This document shows positions 1-7,564 of a DNA stretch of 40,668 nt, piece after piece (positions within the stretch are counted from its first letter, which is position 1; each line of letters begins with the position of its first letter). The translations under genes were made by a program, and so were the position numbers. This DNA is from Desulfatitalea sp. UBA4791. GTDB lineage: Bacteria > Desulfobacterota > Desulfobacteria > Desulfobacterales > Desulfosarcinaceae. The stretch is taken from positions 17,192 through 57,859 of the forward strand of contig DHGT01000045.1 in assembly GCA_002402905.1 (NCBI GenBank). The letters are read 5' to 3'. The notes under the pieces were generated by a model. The model did not search any database and was not told the origin of the DNA. It saw nothing but the letters and a program-made list of their open reading frames with translations.

Positions 1-40
1 GTGGACTTATCGGGCATAGAATTATCTTTGCGCTTATGGG
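1..40 (+). repeat. 40-bp dispersed repeat module, copy 1
   Basis: The first 40 bases recur at 17190-17229 with a single mismatch (position 29, T against A). In both places the module runs directly into an arm of a GC-rich palindromic repeat. Because the window starts exactly at the module, whatever lies upstream cannot be seen. At the second copy the module is the right end of a longer insert that carries CGAGTAC-type inverted repeats, so copy 1 may be the end of a similar insert. Confidence 0.8.
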
Positions 41-127
41 GATGAAACCCGCCCCTACGCCGCCGGTTTACGGCAACGGCCTGTAGACCATCCGAATCTC
101 GTAGGGGCGGGCTTAACGCCCGCCCGA
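38..127 (-). repeat. MITE-like palindromic repeat, copy 1
   Basis: The reverse complement of this stretch aligns along its whole length with the 95-bp element at 37677-37771. Both have inverted terminal arms of the type CGGGCGGG...CCCGCCCCTACG around a core containing TACAG and CCGGCGGCGTAGGGG. The outer edge of the arm near base 40 is altered where the 40-bp module abuts it. The repeat lies downstream of the stress-protein gene and could form a strong hairpin in its transcript, although no U-tract follows. No transposase is encoded, so any movement would need help in trans. Confidence 0.75.
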
Positions 128-177
128 GACATCCATTTTAATAAATTTACGACATTGAGTCTTAAATTAATTTTGTT

Positions 178-570
178 TTATTTCACGGTGATGACCGGGC
201 AGTGGGCATTTAAAATCAGGTATTGGGCCGTGGAACCGAAAATCAGTTTGCCCACTTTGGAGCGTTTGCGAATGCCGATGGCGATCTCGTCGATCCCCTG
301 CTCTTTGGCGTAGGCGACCAGATCTTCGTCCGGGGTCATGCCGCGCACCAGCAAGTGGGTTTCGCAGGCGATACCCTCTTTTTCCAGCTTTTCCTTGGCA
401 TTTTTCAATTCCAGTTCGAGCTGCTGGATCACCTTCTGCTCGTCTTCGGTGCCTTTTTCCATGGAGGCCACCAGATAGACCTTTGCATCCAGGGCCTTGG
501 CGTGTTTGATGGCCACCCGCAATGCGGATCGCGATGCGCCGGAACCGTCGTAACAAACCATGATTTTCAT
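178..570 (-). CDS. Universal stress protein, UspA family
   Basis: A 130-residue single Usp domain, the usual length for the family. It begins with the typical first strand MKIMVCYDGS, in which the Asp contacts nucleotide in ATP-binding members. The C-terminal glycine motif reads GIRKRSKVGKLIFGST. It fits the G-2x-G-9x-G(S/T) pattern except that the second Gly is Lys, so ATP binding is likely but not certain. Proteins of this type are small cytoplasmic dimers that accumulate in stress or growth arrest. The start is supported by an AAAGGAGAAG ribosome site eight bases upstream. The gene is monocistronic, with an AT-rich 165-bp upstream region. Its exact client or stress is not visible. Confidence 0.93.
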   Translation of the reverse strand: MKIMVCYDGSGASRSALRVAIKHAKALDAKVYLVASMEKGTEDEQKVIQQLELELKNAKEKLEKEGIACETHLLVRGMTPDEDLVAYAKEQGIDEIAIGIRKRSKVGKLIFGSTAQYLILNAHCPVITVK

Positions 571-735
571 GTTCGCTTCTCCTTTAAATTGGTTTAACTA
601 ACTGTTTTATATAATAGTAAAGATTTTATGAATCTTGGAACGATTCTTAATCGTAACCATCCGGCAGGGGATCGCAGTTGGCAATTGAAGCATTAATATC
701 ATATTTGTGGCCACTTGCATAGCAGTGGATTGGTA
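571..735 (-). other. AT-rich upstream region of the uspA-like gene
   Basis: This 165-bp spacer separates the end of the ABC permease gene from the stress-protein gene. It holds the stress-protein ribosome site and, about 40 to 60 bases upstream, a TATTATATAA stretch on the minus strand that could serve as a -10 region. No good -35 box was found at standard spacing, so the promoter itself is not called. Confidence 0.35.
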
Positions 736-1785
736 CTACTTATTCCATGAAAACAGCAATGCCCCTACCGAAAGGAAGAGAAGGGTAAAGCCGGTCAGGA
801 CCATCAGCTCCGTTTGTACTTCGGCCAATCCTGCACCATCGTTCATAATCTTGCGCACGGCAGTTAAAAGGTGGGTCAGGGGCAACGCATCGGAAGCCAT
901 TCTAAGCCATCGGGGAGCGCCTTCCAGAGAGAACCATACCTCTGACAAAAACATCATGGGCCAGGTAATGAAGTTGAGTAAACCGTTGGCAAATTCCTCG
1001 CTGGTGCCCCTCGACGCGACGATGAGACCCAGGGCGGTCAGGCTCAAATTGCCCAGCATGAACACGATGGCCAGATCGAGGTAGGATCCTTCCACCTGAA
1101 AATCGAATATCAGATCACAGCCGGTCCATAGAATGGTCAGGGAAACGGCGATGACGAAAATCCGCGAGACCATCTGTGCGCTCAAATACTCGAAGGCGGT
1201 CAGCGGGGTGGCCTTGAGCCGTTTGAGCACGCCGTTCTTACGGTAGCGCACCACCACGAAGCCGACACCGTAAAGGGCCGAAAACATGATGTTCATGCCG
1301 ATGACGCCGGGGAAAAACCAGTCGATGTAGCGAATGGGCCGGGCCGCGACCGAGGCCTGGCGGGCCAGCAGATCGGCGGTGTCGGGGTTTAAGTGGCCGG
1401 CGATCATCTTTTCCACGATGTAGCCTTTGGGGGCGGTATCGCTGACCCAATAGCGAAGCGGATCGGATCCCCCCTGAATCAGCATATCGATCTTGTGGTG
1501 TTTGAGCCGTTGCAGCCCCTCCTCCTGACTTTGAAACCCGATGTATTGAATGGGTTTGATGGCTTGCAGAACAGGCGGCACGCAGCTGTCCATCTGGCCG
1601 GTTTCTCCCGGTGGACAAGGGAAGACCCCCACCTTGAACTCCTTGCGGTCGTCACCTCCGAAAATGACGGCAAAACCGGCGAGCAACAGGAAAGGGAAAA
1701 GCAGATTCCAGCCGAAAGCCGCCTTGTCACGAAAAAACTCCCGGTTGCGCGATACGAAAATGGCCCACATGCGTTTGAAGTTCAT
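736..1785 (-). CDS. ABC-2 type exporter, permease subunit
   Basis: A 349-residue inner-membrane protein. One N-terminal membrane helix (about residues 22-43, FGWNLLFPFLLLAGFAV) is followed by an extracytoplasmic domain of about 120 residues and then five hydrophobic segments. This is the DrrB/YhhJ-like ABC-2 layout of half-transporters that pair with a separate ATPase. The conserved core is present around LKRLKATPLTAFEYLSAQ. The ATG at 1785 lies two bases after the stop codon of the ATPase gene, with GAGA just upstream, so the genes are probably translationally coupled. An in-frame TTG two codons earlier is a less likely start. The substrate (drug, lipid or other hydrophobic compound) cannot be told. 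Confidence 0.88.
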   Translation of the reverse strand: MNFKRMWAIFVSRNREFFRDKAAFGWNLLFPFLLLAGFAVIFGGDDRKEFKVGVFPCPPGETGQMDSCVPPVLQAIKPIQYIGFQSQEEGLQRLKHHKIDMLIQGGSDPLRYWVSDTAPKGYIVEKMIAGHLNPDTADLLARQASVAARPIRYIDWFFPGVIGMNIMFSALYGVGFVVVRYRKNGVLKRLKATPLTAFEYLSAQMVSRIFVIAVSLTILWTGCDLIFDFQVEGSYLDLAIVFMLGNLSLTALGLIVASRGTSEEFANGLLNFITWPMMFLSEVWFSLEGAPRWLRMASDALPLTHLLTAVRKIMNDGAGLAEVQTELMVLTGFTLLFLSVGALLFSWNK

Positions 1786-1787
1786 GA

Positions 1788-2678
1788 TCAATCTCTCAAT
1801 TGCCGGCCGGTCAGATTTAAAAAGACGGTTTCCAGGGTCGGGTTCTGTACCTGCATGTCGGTGAGATCGATCCGTCGCTGCAGAAACGTCTCGATGGCCG
1901 TATTCATGTCCTTGACATGGATCGCCAGGCGCCCGTCCATGGACTCTGTTTCAAGGGCTATTCCGGCCAGCTTGTCCTGAACGGCTGTTTCCGGCAGGAT
2001 AATCCGAACCCCCTGGGCATGATGCGAGATCAGCTCCTGGGGGGTTCCCTGGGCGATAATCCTGCCTTTGTCCACGACGGCCACGACGTCGCACAACTGT
2101 TGGGCCTCTTCCATGTAATGGGTGGTCAGGATGATCGTCTTGCCATCCTGTTTGACCCGATCGACGATGTCCCACAGATTACGTCGCGCCTGGGGGTCCA
2201 GGCCGGTGCTCGGTTCATCCAGGAAAAGCAGTTGCGGCTGATTGATCAATGCCAGGGCCAGCAACAATCGTTGACGCTGGCCTCCGGAAATTCTATCGTT
2301 AAGCTGTTTGCGAATGTCATCCAGGTGACACAGGTCGATCAGCGCTTCGATGTCATGGGCGTGGTGGTAAAGGGCGTGGAAGGTCTTCAGCGTCTCATGC
2401 ACGGTCATGAACCCCATCAGGGCCGTCTGCTGAAACATGATGCCGATCTCTTCGCGGAATGAGGCGGCACGGGGTTTGCCCCGATAGCGCACCTCGCCGG
2501 AGCTGGGGGGGATGATATCCTCGATGATCTCGATGAGCGTGGTTTTGCCTGCACCGTTGGGACCGAGCAGTCCGAAACAGACGCCGGACGGGACCGATAT
2601 GTCGAGGTGGTCCACGGCAGTTAATGATCCGTAATGTTTCGAAACGTCGATCGCTTCAATGATAGGGGGACCGCTCAT
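1788..2678 (-). CDS. ABC-2 type exporter, ATP-binding subunit
   Basis: A 296-residue ABC ATPase of the CcmA/DrrA type that powers the permease encoded just after it. All catalytic motifs are visible: Walker A GPNGAGKTT (about residues 40-48), Q-loop FQQTALMG, signature ISGGQRQR, Walker B LLFLDEPSTGLD and switch His in TTHYMEEA. A C-terminal extension of roughly 70 residues follows, as is common in this subfamily. It acts at the cytoplasmic face of the membrane, probably as a 2:2 complex with the permease. The gene is divergent from the oxidoreductase gene at 2743 across a 64-bp spacer, which must hold both promoters. Function is secure; substrate is unknown. Confidence 0.93.
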   Translation of the reverse strand: MSGPPIIEAIDVSKHYGSLTAVDHLDISVPSGVCFGLLGPNGAGKTTLIEIIEDIIPPSSGEVRYRGKPRAASFREEIGIMFQQTALMGFMTVHETLKTFHALYHHAHDIEALIDLCHLDDIRKQLNDRISGGQRQRLLLALALINQPQLLFLDEPSTGLDPQARRNLWDIVDRVKQDGKTIILTTHYMEEAQQLCDVVAVVDKGRIIAQGTPQELISHHAQGVRIILPETAVQDKLAGIALETESMDGRLAIHVKDMNTAIETFLQRRIDLTDMQVQNPTLETVFLNLTGRQLRD

Positions 2679-2742
2679 ACCACGCCAGTGCCGTTTAGGG
2701 TTGCCATACGTCTATTCCATCTTGCCAAGGGAGGTAAAACAA

Positions 2743-3744
2743 ATGAACAAGACCTTGTTCCGCGCCATGGTCGTTGAAGAGACCGCCGACCATCGGTATA
2801 CCAGCAGTATCCAGTCCCGAGCGGTGTCTGATTTACCCAAAGGAGAGGTATTAATCAAGGTGCATTATTCGTCGCTGAACTATAAGGATGCCCTCTCGGC
2901 CAACGGCAACAAGGGCGTCACGCGACGATATCCTCACACCCCGGGGATCGATGCGGCCGGAGAGGTGGCCGACAGCACGAGTGACGATTTTGCCATCGGC
3001 GAACCGGTCCTGGTCACCGGGTACGACTTGGGCATGAACACCTCCGGCGGGTTGGCGGAGTATATCCGCGTACCGGCCGGCTGGGTGGTCCGTTTGCCCG
3101 AGGGCATGAGCCTCAAACAGAGCATGACCTATGGAACGGCGGGTTTTACGGCCGCCCTGAGCCTGCTCAAACTCGAAGAGAGCGGCATTGCACCCCAAAG
3201 CGGCGATATCCTGGTCACCGGGGCCAGCGGTGGGGTGGGCAGCCTGGCCGTGGGCATTCTGGCCGCAGCCGGCTATTCGGTGGTGGCCGCTTCGGGTAAG
3301 GCAGCGGCCACTGATTTGCTCACCCGCCTGGGCGCCAAGGAGATCCTGGGACGCAACGCGGTCATCGACACTTCCGGCAAGCCGTTGTTGCGCACGCGAT
3401 TTGCCGGGGCCATCGATACGGTGGGCGGTGATATCCTCTCGTTCGCATTGCGATCGGTCCAATACGGCGGGGCGGTCACCTGCTGCGGCAACGCGGCCTC
3501 TCCGGAACTGCACCTCACGGTCTACCCCTTCATCCTGAGAGGCATCAGCCTGTTTGGCATCGATTCGGCCGAATGTCCCATGCCGCTGCGCAAAGCCGTT
3601 TGGGAACGTCTGGCCGGCGACTGGCATCTGAGCGACTTGGACAACCTGACGACGGAGATCACCCTGGAAGCGGTCCCCGAGCATTTCGATGCCATGCTCA
3701 AGGGGGAACATATGGGGCGTTGCGTTGTGAAAATTCAACCGTGA
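2743..3744 (+). CDS. YhdH/AcuI-type NADPH quinone oxidoreductase (acrylyl-CoA reductase family)
   Basis: A 333-residue zinc-free medium-chain dehydrogenase of the YhdH/YhfP family, in which AcuI reduces acrylyl-CoA to propionyl-CoA with NADPH. Characteristic stretches are YSSLNYKDALS near the N-terminus, PGIDAAGEV, YGTAGFTAALS and the Rossmann glycine motif TGASGGVGSLAV. The start at 2743 is chosen because AAGGGAGGT precedes it by seven to eight bases; the reading frame stays open upstream to 2659 but has no such site. The next gene, a PLP enzyme, begins 19 bases after the stop, so the two may be cotranscribed. Whether it really acts on acrylyl-CoA cannot be read from the sequence; related proteins are often simply called quinone oxidoreductases. 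Confidence 0.88.
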   Translation: MNKTLFRAMVVEETADHRYTSSIQSRAVSDLPKGEVLIKVHYSSLNYKDALSANGNKGVTRRYPHTPGIDAAGEVADSTSDDFAIGEPVLVTGYDLGMNTSGGLAEYIRVPAGWVVRLPEGMSLKQSMTYGTAGFTAALSLLKLEESGIAPQSGDILVTGASGGVGSLAVGILAAAGYSVVAASGKAAATDLLTRLGAKEILGRNAVIDTSGKPLLRTRFAGAIDTVGGDILSFALRSVQYGGAVTCCGNAASPELHLTVYPFILRGISLFGIDSAECPMPLRKAVWERLAGDWHLSDLDNLTTEITLEAVPEHFDAMLKGEHMGRCVVKIQP

Positions 3745-3763
3745 TGAACGTGATTTTTTAGAT

Positions 3764-4912
3764 ATGTTTGATTTTGATAACGTCCTCGACAGATCGAGTT
3801 CGGACAGCCACAAGTGGCAAAAGTACCGCGGTCGGGACATCATCCCCATGTGGGTGGCCGATATGGATTTTCCATCGCCACCGGCCATCGTCGATGCACT
3901 CCGCCGCAGAGTCGATCACGCCATATTCGGATATGGCAGCCCTTCGCCGCAACTCAAGGAGGCTGTCATTGCCTATCTCCACGAGAACTATTCCTGGGAT
4001 GTCTCCAGGGAGTGGATCGTATGGCTCCCCGGCCTGGTCACGGGTCTGAATGTGGCCTGCCGCAGCTGGGGCCGGTCGGGCGCCGGCATCATGACCGCCC
4101 TGCCCGTCTATCCGCCCTTTTTGACGGCACCGGGACTCGCCGGCAAGCGACTCAGGACCACCCGGCTCTTTTTCGAAGACCAGCACTGGCAATTCGATTG
4201 GGATGCGTTGCGAGATACCATCGACGCCCGGACCGCCATGTTTCTCCTCTGTTCACCGCACAATCCCACGGGCAGGGTGTGGACCCGGGCCGAACTCGAA
4301 ACCCTGGCCGACATCTGCCTGAAATCCGGAATGGTGATCTGCTCGGATGAGATCCACTGCGACCTGGTGCTGAAACCGGGATGCCGCCACATACCCACTG
4401 CCACCATCGATCCCGAGGTGGCCGATCGTACCATCACATTGATGGCACCAAGCAAAACCTATAACATTCCAGGACTCGGATGTGCCTTTGCCATCGTCTC
4501 CAACCCAAAACTGCGCATGCGGTTCAAGCGGGCCATGGCCGGCATCGTGCCCCACGTCAATGTGTTGGGCTTCGTGGCTGCCCAGGCTGCCTACCAGCAC
4601 GGCAAACCGTGGCAGGCGGCCGTTATCGACTATTTGCGACGGAATCGGGACCAGGTCGTCGATCGGGTTCGCCAATGGCCGGACGTCACGATGGGGCCGA
4701 TCGAGGCGACTTACCTGGCCTGGATGGATATGCGGGCCCTGGGTGGAAAAAATGCCGCCGTGCGATTCGAAGAAGCGGGCGTCGGGCTGTCCGATGGCGC
4801 GGCATTCGGCGCCCCGGGCTTCGTTCGGTTGAACTTCGGATGTTCGCGCCACGTGCTGGCCGACGCCCTGGCGCGTATGACCCGTGCCATCGAAAAATGG
4901 AACACTCTATGA
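3764..4912 (+). CDS. MalY/PatB-family PLP-dependent aminotransferase / C-S lyase
   Basis: A 382-residue fold-type I PLP enzyme. The N-terminus (SSDSHKWQKY followed by PMWVADMDF) is diagnostic of the MalY/PatB subfamily, whose members cleave cystathionine (beta-lyase) or act as aminotransferases. The PLP lysine is Lys231 in APSKTYNIPGLGCAF; other cofactor contacts are CSPHNPTGR and CSDEIHCDL. The C-terminal Arg for the substrate carboxylate is in GFVRLNFGCSR. Length is normal. The most likely job is methionine/cysteine metabolism by beta-elimination. It follows the oxidoreductase gene closely. The start has no strong ribosome site but fits the family N-terminus. Confidence 0.9.
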   Translation: MFDFDNVLDRSSSDSHKWQKYRGRDIIPMWVADMDFPSPPAIVDALRRRVDHAIFGYGSPSPQLKEAVIAYLHENYSWDVSREWIVWLPGLVTGLNVACRSWGRSGAGIMTALPVYPPFLTAPGLAGKRLRTTRLFFEDQHWQFDWDALRDTIDARTAMFLLCSPHNPTGRVWTRAELETLADICLKSGMVICSDEIHCDLVLKPGCRHIPTATIDPEVADRTITLMAPSKTYNIPGLGCAFAIVSNPKLRMRFKRAMAGIVPHVNVLGFVAAQAAYQHGKPWQAAVIDYLRRNRDQVVDRVRQWPDVTMGPIEATYLAWMDMRALGGKNAAVRFEEAGVGLSDGAAFGAPGFVRLNFGCSRHVLADALARMTRAIEKWNTL

Positions 4913-5052
4913 TCCGTCATCGACAAGCTTGTTGACAACTGACTTGAAATAATCGAAAAAACAATTCCGGAAGCAGACAACAGGGTCCCGCGTCTTTGCC
5001 GACGCGCATGTCAATACGATATAGGGCAAATTTCGACGAGAGAGGCAGCGTC

Positions 5053-5451
5053 ATGTATTTCATAGGCAATTTTCAGTACCTGTCCAACCAGCAGAGCACG
5101 TCCGAAACCGAACGGCGGCACGGCGTTTTTTCGATGATGGTCCAGGCCGGCACTTCGCAGGAGGCGCTTGAAATGTTTCGCGATCGATTGACCGCCTTTC
5201 GTCAATCTTCAACTTTTTTTGAAGGCAGCTGCAATATTTTCATCAGCCAGCTCCTGGAATTCGACCAGGTGCCGAGGGATCATGCGACCATGTTGAACTT
5301 CCGATCCTACGCCGGTGACCCGATGATGCCGTTTATCGGTTGTATCGTGCCCACCGAGGCAAACAACTCGTGCACGATTCACGAATGGAAAGAGGATCAG
5401 CCGACCACGGAGGGACGTGCGGACAATCTCTTCCTGACATTCGAGGCATAA
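5053..5451 (+). CDS. Conserved-looking protein of unknown function
   Basis: This 132-residue protein is not recognised. The start at 5053 is chosen because GAGAGGCAG lies just upstream; an in-frame start at 4996 would add 19 residues that look unstructured. The protein is soluble, with no signal peptide or membrane segment. It begins MYFIGNFQYLSNQQ and has a helix-like stretch TSQEALEMFRDRLTAF followed by alternating strands, suggesting a small alpha/beta domain. It contains three scattered cysteines without a metal-site pattern. It sits between the PLP enzyme and a broken radical SAM gene, 39 bases upstream of the latter. Codon use matches its neighbours, so it is probably a real gene. Confidence 0.6.
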   Translation: MYFIGNFQYLSNQQSTSETERRHGVFSMMVQAGTSQEALEMFRDRLTAFRQSSTFFEGSCNIFISQLLEFDQVPRDHATMLNFRSYAGDPMMPFIGCIVPTEANNSCTIHEWKEDQPTTEGRADNLFLTFEA

Positions 5452-5490
5452 CCCCGGAGGGACGTCCCGGCCCTCGATGGCAAGGACAAG

Positions 5491-6011
5491 ATGAGCCAAC
5501 CCGCATACATTCAACTCGGCGGCGACACTCTGCGGGCCAAGGTGCAGAAGGCGGCCCAGGCCATGTCGTGCTGCACCCTGTGCCCCCGCGAGTGTCGGGT
5601 CAATCGCAACGAAGGCGAGACCGGTTTTTGCCGGACCGGAAAACTGGCCCTGGTTTCCAGCTTCAACGCCCATTTTGGCGAAGAGGCCCCCCTGGTCGGC
5701 CAGAACGGATCGGGCACCATCTCGAGATGGACGAAAACAACCTCGCCCGCCGGGGCCTTCTGGTGCGCCACCTCGTGCTTCCCGGCGGCCTGGCCGGCAC
5801 CCGCCAAGTGATGCGTTTTATCGCCCAAGAAATCTCCCCGCGTACCTATGTCAACGTCATGTCCCAATACAGACCGTGCGGCCTGGCCGACCAGGTAGAG
5901 GAGCTGGCCAGCTCGCTCTCTCCCGAAACATTCCGGGCGGCGGTACAGGCTGCCATCGAGGAGGGCATCACCCGCCTGGACAACCGAAGGTCCATATTCT
6001 TTAAAAAATGA
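5491..6011 (+). pseudogene. Radical SAM protein (COG1313/PflX-like), internally deleted and frameshifted
   Basis: The first 77 codons from 5491 give the normal N-terminus of this family: CCTLCPRECRVNRNEGETGF, then HFGEEAPLVGQNGSGTI. At about 5718-5724 the family sequence jumps, in the next reading frame, to MDENNLARRGLLVRHLVLPG, GLAGT, ISPRTYVNVMSQYRPCG and ends at 6011. The whole central part is missing, including the CxxxCxxC loop for the iron-sulfur cluster and most of the barrel, roughly 150 residues judged from the usual family length. The remaining pieces cannot make a working radical SAM enzyme. Intact relatives resemble pyruvate formate-lyase activases but have no firmly known substrate. 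An assembly error is possible and should be considered. Confidence 0.82.
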
Positions 6012-6027
6012 ACATAAGGAGCGTATC

Positions 6028-6648
6028 ATGACCGCGATCATCAAGTGGCTTATGGCCATCGCCCTGTTGACGATCACCACTGCCGATGCCCAAACCCAAA
6101 CACCACAGGTGCGCATGGAAACATCCAAGGGCGCTATTGTCATTGCGCTGGATCCCCAAGCGGCGCCGAAGACCGTTGCCAATTTTCTTGCCTATGTGGA
6201 GAGCGGGTTTTACGACAACACGATTTTTCATCGGGTCATCAAAGGCTTCATGATCCAGGGCGGCGGATTTGAGGCGGATATGCGCCAGAAGCCAACCCAG
6301 GCGGCCATCGTGAATGAAGCCGACAACGGCCTGAAGAACTTGGCCGGCACCATCGCCATGGCCCGCACGTCGGCGCCCCACTCCGCCACCTCACAATTTT
6401 TCATCAACACCGTGGACAACGCCTTTCTCGACTACAAAAGAAAAACCAACCGAGAATATGGCTATTGCGTATTCGGCCGAGTCGTCGAAGGCATGGAGGT
6501 CGTAAAAGCCATCGAGAATGTGGCCACCGCCATGAAGGGCGGCCACCGGGACGTACCCATCGAACCGGTCGCCATCCAAAAGGCGGTGGTGGTTACCCAG
6601 CAGCCTCAACCCGGTCAGCCGGAAGAACCGTTGCAAAAAAAAGAATAA
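6028..6648 (+). CDS. Exported cyclophilin-type peptidyl-prolyl cis-trans isomerase
   Basis: A 206-residue protein with a Sec signal peptide (about residues 1-21, MTAIIKWLMAIALLTITTADA, cleavage likely after ADA). A bacterial cyclophilin domain follows from about residue 26 to 190. Active-site landmarks are visible: FHRVI with the catalytic Arg, IQGGGF, MARTSAPHSATSQFFIN and FGRVVEGMEVV. It should catalyse proline isomerisation during folding of periplasmic proteins. A short Gln/Pro/Glu/Lys-rich tail of about 20 residues is disordered. AAGGAG seven bases upstream fixes the start. The gene begins 16 bases after the radical SAM remnant. Confidence 0.93.
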   Translation: MTAIIKWLMAIALLTITTADAQTQTPQVRMETSKGAIVIALDPQAAPKTVANFLAYVESGFYDNTIFHRVIKGFMIQGGGFEADMRQKPTQAAIVNEADNGLKNLAGTIAMARTSAPHSATSQFFINTVDNAFLDYKRKTNREYGYCVFGRVVEGMEVVKAIENVATAMKGGHRDVPIEPVAIQKAVVVTQQPQPGQPEEPLQKKE

Positions 6649-6927
6649 ACGTCAAAAACCACAAAACCCGTGCACACATTAAAAGCTTGACACTGCGTCC
6701 ATCCGGCGATTAGTCTTGCTTTACAAACACCATCGATTCCCACAGCGATATCGCTGCTGAACGCACATCTAAACTACGCCACAAACGCGTCACCCGAACT
6801 CGAGCATCGGTTGATACGTATCCTGTTTGAGTTCAAAGATTTCCATTGGATCCTGATGAGGAAACATTTCCACTTGGTCTACCACGGAAATCACCACAGG
6901 TCCCCCTGGGGCCAAACGGTCAACGCC

Positions 6928-7389
6928 ATGGAAAATGATCGACGCCGACATAAACGCTATCCGCTCTGCCATCGCGCATTTGCGATCGTCCGATCCGATG
7001 CGCATGCACTGGAGCGCATCGACCGCATGAGCAAAGGCAAGCTCGGTATGGCGATCATCAAATCGAACCCGATGCGTATGGGAGAAATCCTGGATATCAG
7101 CCGCAGCGGTCTCGCTTTTCGCTACATCGCGACGGATCGCACCCTGACCAGCCCTTGTGAAATGGATATTCTCTGCGGCAACGGCGATTATCACCTGACC
7201 CGGCTGCCGATCCAGACCGTGGAAGACACTTTCATCGCACCGGAGTCGCCTTTCGAAGTGTTGAAAATGAAACGCCTGACCGTCAAATTCGGCGGACTGA
7301 CGAATCGACAAAAAATCAAGCTGAATCAACTCATCGAGGACATTTCAACGGGGAGACGGAAAAAATTGGGGCAAACAAGCGCGGGGTAG
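6928..7389 (+). CDS. PilZ-domain protein, candidate c-di-GMP receptor
   Basis: A 153-residue protein that is essentially one PilZ domain. The two c-di-GMP contact motifs are present: RxxxR in DRRRHKRYPL at the N-terminus, and the D/NxSxxG motif as DISRSGLAF. The frame is open back to 6811, but starting at 6928 places the RxxxR motif at the N-terminus as in most single-domain PilZ proteins, so this start is preferred; no start has a strong ribosome site. About 20 lysine/arginine-rich residues end the protein. A 280-bp spacer separates it from the cyclophilin gene, so it probably has its own promoter. A target cannot be inferred from its neighbours. Confidence 0.82.
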   Translation: MENDRRRHKRYPLCHRAFAIVRSDAHALERIDRMSKGKLGMAIIKSNPMRMGEILDISRSGLAFRYIATDRTLTSPCEMDILCGNGDYHLTRLPIQTVEDTFIAPESPFEVLKMKRLTVKFGGLTNRQKIKLNQLIEDISTGRRKKLGQTSAG

Positions 7390-7452
7390 CAGGACCGATC
7401 AGCACCAACATGTAGCTTCCACTATCCCATGGCCTTCTGGCGATCGCCATAT

Positions 7453-7497
7453 CCACCGAAACTATCCGGTGGTCACGGCCGGAGGGAAAGGCCGTGA
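7453..7497. terminator. Tandem hairpins between convergent genes
   Basis: Two hairpins lie back to back between the convergent PilZ and helicase genes. The first has arms CCACCG (7453-7458) and CGGTGG (7467-7472). The second has perfect eight-base arms TCACGGCC (7473-7480) and GGCCGTGA (7490-7497). There is only a weak T-run (ATCTTT) on the plus side. The position fits a bidirectional terminator, though the lack of a proper U-tract leaves doubt. Confidence 0.5.
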
Positions 7498-7564
7498 ATC
7501 TTTCATGTTGTTGGCTCAAAATGGCTGCTACCCCACGCTTGTTCCTATTCCTGGATGGGCACTA

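Noticed and set aside
4913..4960. Palindrome around CGACAAGCTTGTTGAC as a terminator after the MalY-like gene
   Set aside because: The stem is short and has almost no loop, with no T-run after it.
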